Below are positions 55,408 through 63,936 of a stretch of 64,000 bases of DNA, in pieces. Position numbers and translations under genes: made by a program. Every line of letters begins with the position of its first letter. The first letter of the stretch is position 1. The notes below the pieces were generated by a model. It was given only the letters and a program-made list of their open reading frames with translations, searched no databases and had not been told where the DNA came from. Origin of the DNA: Candidatus Methanomethylophilus alvi Mx1201 (GTDB lineage: Archaea; Thermoplasmatota; Thermoplasmata; Methanomassiliicoccales; Methanomethylophilaceae); the NCBI RefSeq assembly GCF_000300255.2, contig NC_020913.1, positions 310,001-374,000 on the forward strand. Reading direction: 5' to 3'.

Positions 55408-55686
55408 ATGGATAAGGGGGACGTGGTGAAGTACTCCCCGACATCTACTGTCGGAAAGATAGTGGACATTAAGGAAGAGGACGGAAAGACATGGATCAAA
55501 CTGGATACGTCAGGCCTCTACTATGTGGCCTCCACCATCCAGCCGGCCGATCCGTCAGAGTACAAGACCACATCCTTCAAGGAGCGCAAGTCCAAAGAGT
55601 ACGGCAACAAGAAGAATATCGACGACCTGGAAAAGATGGAGAGAGAGGTCGACATATCCGAAATGATGCCGTCCGGCGGAGGATGA
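55408..55686 (+). CDS. DUF2098 protein
   Basis: 92 residues. DKGDVVKYSPTSTVGKIVDI and WIKLDTSGLYYVASTIQPAD fit DUF2098, a small methanogen protein with a KOW/SH3-like beta domain at the N terminus; the C-terminal third is charged and probably disordered. It lies six bases after mcrA and before the terminator, so it is co-transcribed with the mcr genes. Function unknown. Confidence 0.82.
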   Translation: MDKGDVVKYSPTSTVGKIVDIKEEDGKTWIKLDTSGLYYVASTIQPADPSEYKTTSFKERKSKEYGNKKNIDDLEKMEREVDISEMMPSGGG

Positions 55687-55717
55687 GCGCTCCGACCTGA
55701 TCCAATAAACCTTTTAC

Positions 55718-55743
55718 CCCTGCCTTCTGGCAGGGTGTCTTTT
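55718..55743 (+). terminator. Terminator of the mcr operon
   Basis: CCCTGCC (55718-55724) and GGCAGGG (55729-55735), loop TTCT, then TGTCTTTT. Seven perfect pairs, 31 bases after the DUF2098 stop. Confidence 0.75.
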
Positions 55744-55831
55744 ATACGGATTCTGTGAATGTCCCAGATGCCTATTATTCGAAAAAAGAAGAAAACCGTC
55801 CGCCATTCCGACGGACGGAAGGAGTTTTCGA

Positions 55832-57064
55832 TCAGTTCTGATATCTGGGGGGAGGCCACATCCCTATGAGCCTTCCGCCCTCCCTCTCGGGATCCATGGT
55901 GGAGACCTCGAGTCCGGGAACGGTCATCCTGACCACAGGCACTCCTGTCTCCGGTCTTGTCAGGTCGTTGCAGATGACCATGTCGAATCCGGCATCCATG
56001 AGATGTCCCAGTACGACCTCGATATCATCCAGTACGTAATCTGTTGCAAGGTTGGGGATGTCCTCCAGCCTCTTTTTGCTGGAACAGTCTTTGAACCATA
56101 GTGGGTTGGCCTTCTTGACTCCCTCGTATCCCATGTCCCTTGTGACTTTTTGGAGCTGTGCATTGATCTTCGTCCCGTCTTTGTGGGTAGCCCTGCTCTG
56201 AGCCACTTCCGTGAGGGCACGTATGGCTGCGATCTGAGGGTCGAGATGGGTTCCGACACCTATCGTAAGCATCTCTGGGTCTTTGGTCTCGACATCGTCC
56301 GCCGCTGCACCTATTGTGGTCACTCCTATGTCCGTCGTGATCTCCTTCAAGTGGACGTGGACGCCGTTATCCTCGAATTTCTTCAACAGTTGGCCGGGTA
56401 CGGAGTCCTCGTCTTCTATGACCAGGTCGCAGTTGGCCACTTCCTTGTATTCTGCGATAGACCATGCATCCCTCTCTATATCTTCGAACAAGGCATGCAG
56501 TATCGCCTCCTCCATGGTGTTTCCGGCAGCTATGCCGTTGGTGTGGGACCTGAACAGCTGCATATCCCCATCTGGCACATACACATGATACACTGCACAG
56601 GCAGGTACCCACACGGGGCAGCCTCTGAACATCTCGTAACCTTCGCACCATGCGATCTGCTGCCCCATCCATGCCCCGTGATACGGTTCCGGCAGTATGA
56701 GGTCCTCCGGATAGACGGTGAGTCCGATATCCTTCGCCTGCTCGTATGTTCCATAGGCGATCTCGTCCGTATCCCTGGGTTCTGCGGCATATCTTTCCAT
56801 GGCTTCCATGATCCCGGAGGCCTCGGCCTGTTCCGGTGTGGCACCTTTGCCGTTATAGAAATGGTTCTTCTCCCCGGGGCGGGTCGCAGGCCTGTCTATG
56901 GAGAATACCGGAATACCCAGACGGTCCAGTCCAGTGATATCCCTGGGTTTCTCCATGCCTGCTTTTTCCATAAGGGGCCTTATCCTGGCGAGAGTATCCT
57001 CGGGAGGGACGACCCTGATCCCCGTCTCTTTCGAGCACTTGGGACAGCGGTTGAGACTCAACAT
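55832..57064 (-). CDS. YcaO-domain methanogenesis marker 1 (McrA thioamidation)
   Basis: YcaO enzymes activate a peptide carbonyl with ATP; in methanogens this one, often with TfuA, makes the thioglycine of McrA. 410 residues with an N-terminal zinc-type pair LNRCPKCSKETG. The YcaO ATP-binding segments include GKGATPEQAEASGIMEAMER, HTNGIAAGNTMEEAILHALFE and HLDPQIAAIRALTEVAQSRA. A Pro-rich C terminus (WPPPRYQN) is also typical. ATG 57064 is 27 bases from a CTTATAACC box, so the mRNA is probably leaderless. No tfuA is visible nearby. Confidence 0.92.
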   Translation of the reverse strand: MLSLNRCPKCSKETGIRVVPPEDTLARIRPLMEKAGMEKPRDITGLDRLGIPVFSIDRPATRPGEKNHFYNGKGATPEQAEASGIMEAMERYAAEPRDTDEIAYGTYEQAKDIGLTVYPEDLILPEPYHGAWMGQQIAWCEGYEMFRGCPVWVPACAVYHVYVPDGDMQLFRSHTNGIAAGNTMEEAILHALFEDIERDAWSIAEYKEVANCDLVIEDEDSVPGQLLKKFEDNGVHVHLKEITTDIGVTTIGAAADDVETKDPEMLTIGVGTHLDPQIAAIRALTEVAQSRATHKDGTKINAQLQKVTRDMGYEGVKKANPLWFKDCSSKKRLEDIPNLATDYVLDDIEVVLGHLMDAGFDMVICNDLTRPETGVPVVRMTVPGLEVSTMDPEREGGRLIGMWPPPRYQN

Positions 57065-57139
57065 AATCTATTGTTATGTGGAAGGATGGTTATAAGGCGT
57101 TTGCTTGCCGAATCCATGTTAAGTTTTTCTCGATCTGGG

Positions 57140-57805
57140 TCATTCCAGGAGTCTGTCGATGCGGTCTCCGAAGCGGTTCCGGTAGAATCCGACGATGAAT
57201 CCAAGGACCACGGCTGCGAATATGGTCCCTTCCCTGACCCCGTTGAGTCCCCCCGTGAACAGTATGGACATGACCACGGCGGAGGCGACCATCGTGGAGT
57301 CGGAAATGACCTTCATCCTGGGGAACGGTATCTTGAACCGGGTGACGAATGCCACGACCACTCCCTCCCCGGGGGCCACCAGGACATTGGCACGTACCTC
57401 CAACATGACGCCGAATCCGAGGATCACGCACGACAGTATGCACCAGAACCATTGTTCCGCATAGCTTCCTGGCTCTATGAATGAGAATATGGCGAGGCTC
57501 ACGTCGGTCAGGGCCCCGATGACGAAGCCCATTATGACCTGCAGTATCTGGATCTTCTGGAACTGTTTTCCCAGGATCAGTATCTCTATGACGACCAGGA
57601 ATGCGTTGAACAGGAATGTGAGCATCCCCATGGATATCGGTGTGAAGAAGCTCATGGTGGCAGGTATGCATGAGATCGGCGTGGTCCCTATGCCCGCTCT
57701 TTTGGACATCGCGATGCCGATGGACATGATGAAAAGGCCGATACCCAGAAGACAATACCTTTTTACGAGCTGATGCTTCGAGTATCTGGGTATGTCTCCA
57801 TCCAT
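57140..57805 (-). CDS. YczE/YitT-type integral membrane protein
   Basis: 221 residues, about six membrane helices: YCLLGIGLFIMSIGIAMSKR at the start, then MGMLTFLFNAFLVVIEILIL, VIMGFVIGALTDVSLAIFSF, and VILGFGVMLEVRANVLVAPGEG. The GIGTTPISCIP and APGEGVVVAFVTRF blocks fit the YczE/YitT group of putative transporters. No substrate can be read from the sequence. Stands alone between the YcaO gene and an unknown gene. Confidence 0.78.
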   Translation of the reverse strand: MDGDIPRYSKHQLVKRYCLLGIGLFIMSIGIAMSKRAGIGTTPISCIPATMSFFTPISMGMLTFLFNAFLVVIEILILGKQFQKIQILQVIMGFVIGALTDVSLAIFSFIEPGSYAEQWFWCILSCVILGFGVMLEVRANVLVAPGEGVVVAFVTRFKIPFPRMKVISDSTMVASAVVMSILFTGGLNGVREGTIFAAVVLGFIVGFYRNRFGDRIDRLLE

Positions 57806-57926
57806 GTGAATCTCGAAAATCAGGGGTTATAAACCGTTTTCTATATGGATGGAACAATGGTCGAAAAACTCTAAATACGGATGGAGAAAGATCGGATGCG
57901 GGACGGGGCCAGGCCCCGCCCGGCAC

Positions 57927-58535
57927 TCAGATCTTCGTCGGTATGGTGACCGATGACAGGTCCGTCTTGAAGCTAGGGTCCTTCGGGCAGTCGTCGAAGG
58001 CGATGAGGACCGACGCGAGTTTCGGATCGTCTGGGTATTTGTAGTGCTGCCTCATCAGGAGGTCGCATGTGGGTGCGGGACTGCAGGATATGACGTTCTT
58101 GCAGCCGTTGCTGGGATTGAGCTCCGGGAAACTGACAGGCGGCATGACGAATTTCTCCCCGCCGTCACCATGGACCTCGGGGAACATGACGAACGCATCG
58201 GAGAGCCAGACGACATCGTCCCTCTTGGCGTACTGTTCCAAGGTGAACGGGAATACCTCGACCCCCATCGTCTTCCCGTCTTCGGACATCAGTGTGACGG
58301 TCGGTTCCGGAGGCGGCCTGAACCTCGGGTCTTTGATGATGGCGATGACGTGCTGGCGGGTGAGGGCCTGGGAGAATCCCTGGTTGTCCACATCGATGTT
58401 TCCTCCGGCCGCACGTACTTTGGCCTCCTCTTCTTTCATTTTGCTTAGGATGTCCTCGCTGAGATAGAATGCATGGACTACCCCTCTGAGATTCTTCACA
58501 ATCTCAAGGGGTTCTTCCGGACCGTCGACCGACAT
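57927..58535 (-). CDS. Unknown soluble protein
   Basis: 202 residues without signal, membrane helix or known motif. A Pro-rich segment DPRFRPPPEPTV lies in the middle and three cysteines in SNGCKNVISCSPAPTC near the C terminus. The start has an excellent AGGAG site (GGAGGAGTAAA before ATG), so it is a real expressed gene. It lies next to the HTH-DUF2111 gene on the same strand with a 49-base gap. No family recognised. Confidence 0.7.
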   Translation of the reverse strand: MSVDGPEEPLEIVKNLRGVVHAFYLSEDILSKMKEEEAKVRAAGGNIDVDNQGFSQALTRQHVIAIIKDPRFRPPPEPTVTLMSEDGKTMGVEVFPFTLEQYAKRDDVVWLSDAFVMFPEVHGDGGEKFVMPPVSFPELNPSNGCKNVISCSPAPTCDLLMRQHYKYPDDPKLASVLIAFDDCPKDPSFKTDLSSVTIPTKI

Positions 58536-58584
58536 TTTACTCCTCCGAATGTGTAATCTGTTTTTGGTTCTATAAGTAGTTTGT

Positions 58585-59550
58585 TTACAGGTCGTCGTCC
58601 TCGTGGAGACGTATGGGGTTGTTGATCCCTGCCATAGTCCTTATGTCCACGACTCCGATGGCCGCTATGACGCTGTTGTTGAGTTCCAGGGGTGTGACGA
58701 TCACACGGATCCCCTTGTACGGTCCGGACGTGGCGATCCTCCTGATCGTGGTCCCGATCTTTAGGACCTCTTCCAGGACGGCACCGGTGTATGCGTTGTC
58801 TATGACCTTGCCGTTCTCGATCCTGATCCCCAGGTTGTCCTTGCTCTTGGCACAGACTGGGAGTCCTCCCACGAGGTCGTGCACCATGAATGCAAGGGCG
58901 ATGAGTTCGTTGCTGGAGCTGAGGGGGGAGTACATGGGGTCGCTCTCCTGTTTGAGCTGCAACCCTCCCAGGAGTTCCAGGCCTGCGGATACCGCCCCTT
59001 CCTCGGCCGCCTCCGGTGTATCGGCGGTGCCGATTATTATGGCGTCGTCGTTGGACAGGTTGAATGCCGCCCTCACGGCCTTGTCGGATTTTATGTCGAG
59101 AGGATATTCGTTGCCGGGAAACATCAGGATCCCGTTGGAATAGATGAGGGTGGTCGCTCCGGCCGCCCCGGACTTTATGGCGTTGTCGCGTTCCTCGCAT
59201 CCGAACTTCACCTTATTGGCGGCACGGGGCACCTGTACGGCGCAGTTTATGGCGCCGATGGTAAGCGAGTCCACTCTGAGGGTGGTTATGTTCATGGCCA
59301 CGGAAGCCCAGATCTTCTTTCCCTCGGGAGTGAGGGTGACCCCGTTCTTCTTGACGGATATGGCACCGCTCTCCTGGAGCATCGTGAGGATGGTCCTCGT
59401 GCTGCCCTCTCCGACCCCCACAAGGGTGGCCAGTTTCTTGCGTCCGATAGGCGCGGATTTGCTGAGGCAGTACAGCGCCTTCCAGATGTGGTAATCCTTG
59501 AATTTGGGGATGGGTCCGCCGAGGCGGGCTCTGTTTTCCGACATTGCCAT
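58585..59550 (-). CDS. HTH transcriptional regulator fused to DUF2111
   Basis: 321 residues. The first 75 form a winged HTH (YHIWKALYCLSKSAPIGRKK, then VGEGSTRTILTMLQESGAI). The C-terminal 110 residues look like DUF2111, a methanogen domain: AFMVHDLVGGLPVCAKSKDN, IENGKVIDNAYTGAVLEEV and GPYKGIRVIVTPLE. Between them lies a region with alpha/beta character that may bind a ligand. It is divergent to the component A2 operon and has an inverted repeat over its own start, so it may regulate itself and the MCR activation genes. That role is inferred from position. Confidence 0.75.
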   Translation of the reverse strand: MAMSENRARLGGPIPKFKDYHIWKALYCLSKSAPIGRKKLATLVGVGEGSTRTILTMLQESGAISVKKNGVTLTPEGKKIWASVAMNITTLRVDSLTIGAINCAVQVPRAANKVKFGCEERDNAIKSGAAGATTLIYSNGILMFPGNEYPLDIKSDKAVRAAFNLSNDDAIIIGTADTPEAAEEGAVSAGLELLGGLQLKQESDPMYSPLSSSNELIALAFMVHDLVGGLPVCAKSKDNLGIRIENGKVIDNAYTGAVLEEVLKIGTTIRRIATSGPYKGIRVIVTPLELNNSVIAAIGVVDIRTMAGINNPIRLHEDDDL

Positions 59551-59552
59551 GG

Positions 59553-59573
59553 TTGGATATAATGTACATCCAA
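59553..59573. promoter_or_regulatory. Inverted repeat over the promoter of the HTH-DUF2111 gene
   Basis: TTGGAT (59553-59558), nine bases, ATCCAA (59568-59573). The repeat covers the space between the TATA-like element (TTATTAATATT on the minus strand, about 59572-59582) and the start codon at 59550, where a repressor would block transcription. The best candidate protein is the adjacent HTH regulator. Inference from sequence symmetry and position. Confidence 0.5.
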
Positions 59574-59725
59574 TATTAATAAGGTCGGTCGAATGGAGGT
59601 ATCCTCTCCCTCATGACGCAGGCATACGACATGTCTATGAGGACGCCAATCCAATACAGGGCTGGCACAACTACCACGTCTGCTTGTGAGGGCTGTACAC
59701 AACTCCCTTTGTCGCTAGCCACTAT

Positions 59726-59735
59726 CTTTATATTT
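59726..59735 (+). promoter_or_regulatory. TATA-like element of the MCR activation operon
   Basis: CTTTATATTT is centred 26 bases before ATG 59756, with no ribosome binding site, pointing to a leaderless mRNA and excluding the TTG at 59735 as start. Confidence 0.55.
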
Positions 59736-59755
59736 TGGACCCGTACCGCCCGACC

Positions 59756-61372
59756 ATGTCCAAGTCTGTCGAACTAATCACGATAGAGCACGTGAGCAAG
59801 AAGTTCAACGGCAAAGTCGTCCTCAACGACTTCAGCACCACCCTCAAGACCGGGGAGATCGTCGGTCTCATCGGGAGGAGCGGTGCCGGAAAGAGCGTCA
59901 TCCTGCACATGCTGAGGGGCAGCACCGAATACGCACCCGACACCGGACGCGTACTCTACCACGTCAACCGCTGCTGCACCTGCGGAAACATAGACCTGCC
60001 TTTCGAAGGGAAGCCCTGCTCCAAATGCGGCGGGGACACGCAGGTCGAGACCGTCGACTACTGGTCGCTTCCGGAGCATGACCCCCTCAGAGAGGAGATA
60101 CGCGGAAGGATCGCCATCATGCTGCAGAGGACCTTCGCCCTCTTCGGCGACAAATCCGTCATCGAGAACGTCCTCGAGGCCATAGACGAGCGCACCCCGA
60201 AGCGCGTGGAGAAGGCCATCAGTCTCCTGGAGTTCGTCAACATGGCACACAGGACCATGCACATCGCAAGGGACCTGTCCGGAGGAGAGAAGCAGAGGAT
60301 CGTCATGGCGAGGCAGCTGGCCAAGGACCCGCTCTTCTTCCTGGCCGATGAGCCCACCGGTACCCTCGACCCCTATACCGCAGAGATCGTCCACAACAAG
60401 CTCGTGGAGTATGTGAAGGAGCACAACATCTGCATGATGTTCGCATCCCACTGGCCCGAGGCCATAGACAGGATGGCGGACAGGGCCTACTGGCTGGATG
60501 CCGGAGAGGTCAAGATGGAAGGGGAGCCCAAACCCATCACCGAGAAGTTCATGGAAGGGTACCACTTCGAGAAGGGACAGATCGGCAACGTCGGACAGCC
60601 CATCATCAGACTCGACAATGCGGAGAAACACTTCTTCTCCGTCGTCAGGGGTGTTGTAAAAGCCGTAGACGGTGTGACCTTCAACGTGGACGAGAGGGAG
60701 GTCTTCGCGATCATCGGATATTCCGGTGCCGGAAAGACGACCACCTCCAGGATGATCGCCGGCATGTCCCCCGCCACCGAAGGGAAGGTGGAGGTCCGCA
60801 TCGGAGACGACTGGGTCGACATGTCCAAGGACGGAGTGGCCGGCAAAGGACGTGCCACACCTTACATCGGAGTCCTTCACCAGGAGTACACCCTCTATCC
60901 GTTCGACACCGTCCTGCAGAACCTTTCCACCTGCATCGGTGTTAACATGCCGGCGGAACTCGCCAAGATGAAGGCGATCCAGGTCCTCATCAGCGTCGGT
61001 TTCGACAAGAAGGATGTCAACAGGATCCTCGAAGCCTATCCCGACACGCTTTCAGTCGGAGAGTGCCAGAGGATCGCTTTCGCACAGGTCCTCATCAAGG
61101 AGCCCAGGATCGTCATCCTCGACGAGCCCACCGGTACGATGGACCCGATCACCAAGGTCATCGTGGCCAAATCCGTCCTCCGTGCGAGGGAGACCCTCGG
61201 GGAGACGTTCGTCGTAGTCAGCCATGACATGGACTTCGTCCAGAATTGCTGCGACCGTGCCGCCTTCATGCAGAACGGGAAGGTCGTGGCCATCGGGAAG
61301 CCCGACGACATCATCAAGCAGTTCGACCTCCGCGGTTCGGACGACGAGGACATCCAGAAGGAACAGGAATAA
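59756..61372 (+). CDS. atwA: Methyl-coenzyme M reductase component A2 (ATP-binding)
   Basis: A twin ABC ATPase of 538 residues that powers the reductive activation of F430 in MCR. First ABC half: GRSGAGKSVI (Walker A), a zinc-finger-like insert CCTCG...CSKCG, LSGGEKQRIVMARQLAKDP and LADEPTGTLDP. Second half: GYSGAGKTTTSR, LSVGECQRIAFAQVLIKEP and ILDEPTGTMDP. Both signature motifs are intact although the second reads LSVGE. The cysteine insert is a hallmark of A2. First gene of an operon with mcrC and marker proteins 3, 6 and 5. Confidence 0.95.
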   Translation: MSKSVELITIEHVSKKFNGKVVLNDFSTTLKTGEIVGLIGRSGAGKSVILHMLRGSTEYAPDTGRVLYHVNRCCTCGNIDLPFEGKPCSKCGGDTQVETVDYWSLPEHDPLREEIRGRIAIMLQRTFALFGDKSVIENVLEAIDERTPKRVEKAISLLEFVNMAHRTMHIARDLSGGEKQRIVMARQLAKDPLFFLADEPTGTLDPYTAEIVHNKLVEYVKEHNICMMFASHWPEAIDRMADRAYWLDAGEVKMEGEPKPITEKFMEGYHFEKGQIGNVGQPIIRLDNAEKHFFSVVRGVVKAVDGVTFNVDEREVFAIIGYSGAGKTTTSRMIAGMSPATEGKVEVRIGDDWVDMSKDGVAGKGRATPYIGVLHQEYTLYPFDTVLQNLSTCIGVNMPAELAKMKAIQVLISVGFDKKDVNRILEAYPDTLSVGECQRIAFAQVLIKEPRIVILDEPTGTMDPITKVIVAKSVLRARETLGETFVVVSHDMDFVQNCCDRAAFMQNGKVVAIGKPDDIIKQFDLRGSDDEDIQKEQE

Positions 61373-61385
61373 GCGGGTGAATTGA

Positions 61386-62006
61386 ATGAAGCAGCAGATC
61401 GGAAGACACCTGAGCTTCGTGGAGTGCAGGGAGTCCCAAGGTCTCGGCATCGGAGGGGGTCTGGCACAGAGGGCCACCATCTCCGAGAGCGGAAAGGATG
61501 TCGTCGTCATCGCGATGGGCCCCGGAAGGAGGCACATCACCAAACCGGTGTGCGAGATCACCTACGCTCTCAGGGAGGAAGGCATCGATGCGTCCGTCCT
61601 GGTGGTCAATGCAGGTTCGGGGGTTCCTACCGATGCTCCCGACGTCACCACCGGTACGAGGTTCGGTCTCGATCCCCTCGAGGTCGAGAGGATAAGGCAG
61701 TACAAGGTGGCGTTGATCCATCTGGGTAATGTTAGGAACCACATCATCTACAAGGCGAGGCTGATCCTCAGGAACGTGGACATGCCCGCCATAGTGGTCA
61801 CCCAGTGTCCCGTGGATTTCGAGGACTTCGCATCCATCGGTGTCAAGACCCGCGACGTCATGCCGGACCCCGAGAACGTGGGGACGGTAGGACGTATCGA
61901 GGAGATAGTCACCGGCGTCGTGAGAGGTGTCACATGTCCTCAGGACAAGCTAGACGAGATCGTATCGAAATTGCAGAAGATCATGCCCAAGGAGGGTAAG
62001 GAATGA
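61386..62006 (+). CDS. mcrC: Methyl-coenzyme M reductase operon protein C
   Basis: McrC is part of the complex that activates MCR and is thought to hold Fe-S clusters with marker protein 7. 206 residues: [20 protein letters not shown] near the start, [33 protein letters not shown] and [20 protein letters not shown] match the family. In many methanogens the gene lies inside mcrBDCGA; here it follows component A2 by 13 bases. Its TGA overlaps the next ATG. Confidence 0.93.
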   Translation: MKQQIGRHLSFVECRESQGLGIGGGLAQRATISESGKDVVVIAMGPGRRHITKPVCEITYALREEGIDASVLVVNAGSGVPTDAPDVTTGTRFGLDPLEVERIRQYKVALIHLGNVRNHIIYKARLILRNVDMPAIVVTQCPVDFEDFASIGVKTRDVMPDPENVGTVGRIEEIVTGVVRGVTCPQDKLDEIVSKLQKIMPKEGKE

Positions 62007-63514
62007 AGGTAACCGTCAACGGGAAGCCGAAGACCCTCAAGGAGGGGGCCACCCTCAAGCAGGCGGTGGCCGGGGAGCATTACATCGAGGGGTCCGACAT
62101 ATCCGTCCATCTGTCCACGGAGAAGGTCACCGAGGTGTCCAACGATTTCGCACTCATGACCCCTCGCGGAGAGATGGTCGTCCATCTTTACGACACCGAT
62201 GATGCCAAAAGGTTCAGGGCCTCGGTCGAGAATATAAAAGGCGTCAACCTGAGATGGAGCACGAACGAGATCGCCGCCTTCGGTTCGTTCCCTTCCGATA
62301 TGTCCCAGAGCGACGAGGAAGGGGACTACAAGCGCTATGACGTCTTCTTCGCGCTCGGAGGTAACGACAACCAGACCACCTACGTCATGGTGGCCAAGAG
62401 GGCGTTCAGGAAGGCGTACGGCTGCGGTACCGGCAAGATCGGTAAGATAACGGTCGGAAGACACCTCCTCGCCGCACTCGACGAAGGGGAGAGGATCGTC
62501 GACGTCCACCCCGTCATATCCGAGACCAGTCAGGAGAACGTCGTAATCACCAAGGACCTCGGTTACAAGCTGGCCGACGGCTATTCCATCGACACCAACA
62601 TCCTGGTGAAGCTGAATCCCGCCTCGCCCATGTCGGCGGAGCAGGTCCTCATCCTCTCTTCCAAGGGATACTTCAACGTGTCCGAGGGGACAGGTACGTT
62701 CATGGGTTGCAGGGACGACATGGATGTCGACATGGAGCCGGAGGAGACCGGCGTCAGGGACGTCGGTACCGTCACCGTCAGGAACTCCGGGGTCGGGAAG
62801 GGGCACGTCATGCTCTATAAGGAGAGGCGTCAGCTCAGTCCCGCCATAAACGTGGCCGGTACGGTGGAGAGGGGTATGGCCCTCGCATCCCGCGCATCGG
62901 CGGGTGACAAGGTGGCCGTCACCACGGATCCCCAGCGCATATTGTCCGTCGGAATGACCCAGGCGGAGGGACAGAGGTTCCTGGAGTCCTTCGGTCTCAG
63001 GCAGAAGAGGTCCGGGGACCTGTCCGACGATGCCATAATCGCAGACCAGACGCCCGAGGCCACGATGAGCGCCCTCGCGGCAGGCGAGATCGAGACCTTC
63101 GGAGTGCCGAAGGAGAAGATCCTCAAGGTCAAGGTGACCACGGAGGACGAGAGGACGGCCCACTATTTTAGAAAGGTCACGGGTCTCAGTCACAAGCCCA
63201 TCGGCCAACTGAAGGTCCAGTTCTCGTTCCCCGGCATGTCCATGGTCACATTCTACGGGGACGACGCCAGAGGGCAGGACCTGTATCCGCAGGAGCCCTT
63301 CAAGAAGTGTAAGAAAGGGGACCTCGGGGTCACCAACCAGTCGAGGCCCCATCACGGACTCATCGGTATCAGGCTGACGGACAGCAAGGAGTTCGGTCCC
63401 ACCGGTGAGGAACCGTACGGTACCAACATGATCGGGCGCTACGACGACGACATGGGCAAACTGGACGAACTCGAGGACGAGCAGACCGTATACATCACGG
63501 AGGATAAGTTATGA
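62003..63514 (+). CDS. Methanogenesis marker protein 3
   Basis: A 503-residue protein of the UPF0288/marker 3 family, a member of the MCR activation complex in published work. A small ubiquitin-like N-terminal part ([20 protein letters not shown]) precedes the main body. [40 protein letters not shown] and [17 protein letters not shown] suggest peptidyl-prolyl isomerase (cyclophilin)-like folds. Start overlaps mcrC by four bases (ATGA) and its stop overlaps marker 6. Confidence 0.9.
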   Translation: MKVTVNGKPKTLKEGATLKQAVAGEHYIEGSDISVHLSTEKVTEVSNDFALMTPRGEMVVHLYDTDDAKRFRASVENIKGVNLRWSTNEIAAFGSFPSDMSQSDEEGDYKRYDVFFALGGNDNQTTYVMVAKRAFRKAYGCGTGKIGKITVGRHLLAALDEGERIVDVHPVISETSQENVVITKDLGYKLADGYSIDTNILVKLNPASPMSAEQVLILSSKGYFNVSEGTGTFMGCRDDMDVDMEPEETGVRDVGTVTVRNSGVGKGHVMLYKERRQLSPAINVAGTVERGMALASRASAGDKVAVTTDPQRILSVGMTQAEGQRFLESFGLRQKRSGDLSDDAIIADQTPEATMSALAAGEIETFGVPKEKILKVKVTTEDERTAHYFRKVTGLSHKPIGQLKVQFSFPGMSMVTFYGDDARGQDLYPQEPFKKCKKGDLGVTNQSRPHHGLIGIRLTDSKEFGPTGEEPYGTNMIGRYDDDMGKLDELEDEQTVYITEDKL

Positions 63515-63936
63515 GCGAGCAGAGAGAGACCAGGATATTGATGATCTCCCCGGACTCGAAGGTCACGCCCGACCAGCTCGTGCGCGCCGTGCACACGATG
63601 GTCGACGGCCTCAGCGTCAAGGAGACCTGTTACGGATGCCTCGTCGAGAGCACGAGGGAGAACATGCAGAAGGTGATGGCGCAGGTACGTGCGACCTACC
63701 GCAACGAGGTCTTCTCGAAGAGGAGAGGGTACCCCCAGGGAGATCCGAGGAGATGCCGTGCACAGCACGGGACGAGGCCCGGATTCGCCCAGTTGGAGGC
63801 CGAGTGGGAATGCCTCCCGCTCATCCAGGCGGCCCTAGACAGCATAGATGCGGGGGACGACAGTTACGACGCCCCCGTCGAAAAGAAACCAGTTCCAGTC
63901 AATCAGATGAAGGAAATTTGCGAGGCATTCAGATGA
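63511..63936 (+). CDS. Methanogenesis marker protein 6
   Basis: 141 residues: ETRILMISPDSKVTPDQLVR, CYGCLVESTRENMQKVM and PRRCRAQHGTRPGFAQLEAE match the marker 6 family, found only in methane-producing or methane-oxidising archaea. Biochemical role unknown. Overlaps its neighbours on both sides by four bases, in the conserved 3-6-5 order. Confidence 0.9.
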   Translation: MSEQRETRILMISPDSKVTPDQLVRAVHTMVDGLSVKETCYGCLVESTRENMQKVMAQVRATYRNEVFSKRRGYPQGDPRRCRAQHGTRPGFAQLEAEWECLPLIQAALDSIDAGDDSYDAPVEKKPVPVNQMKEICEAFR

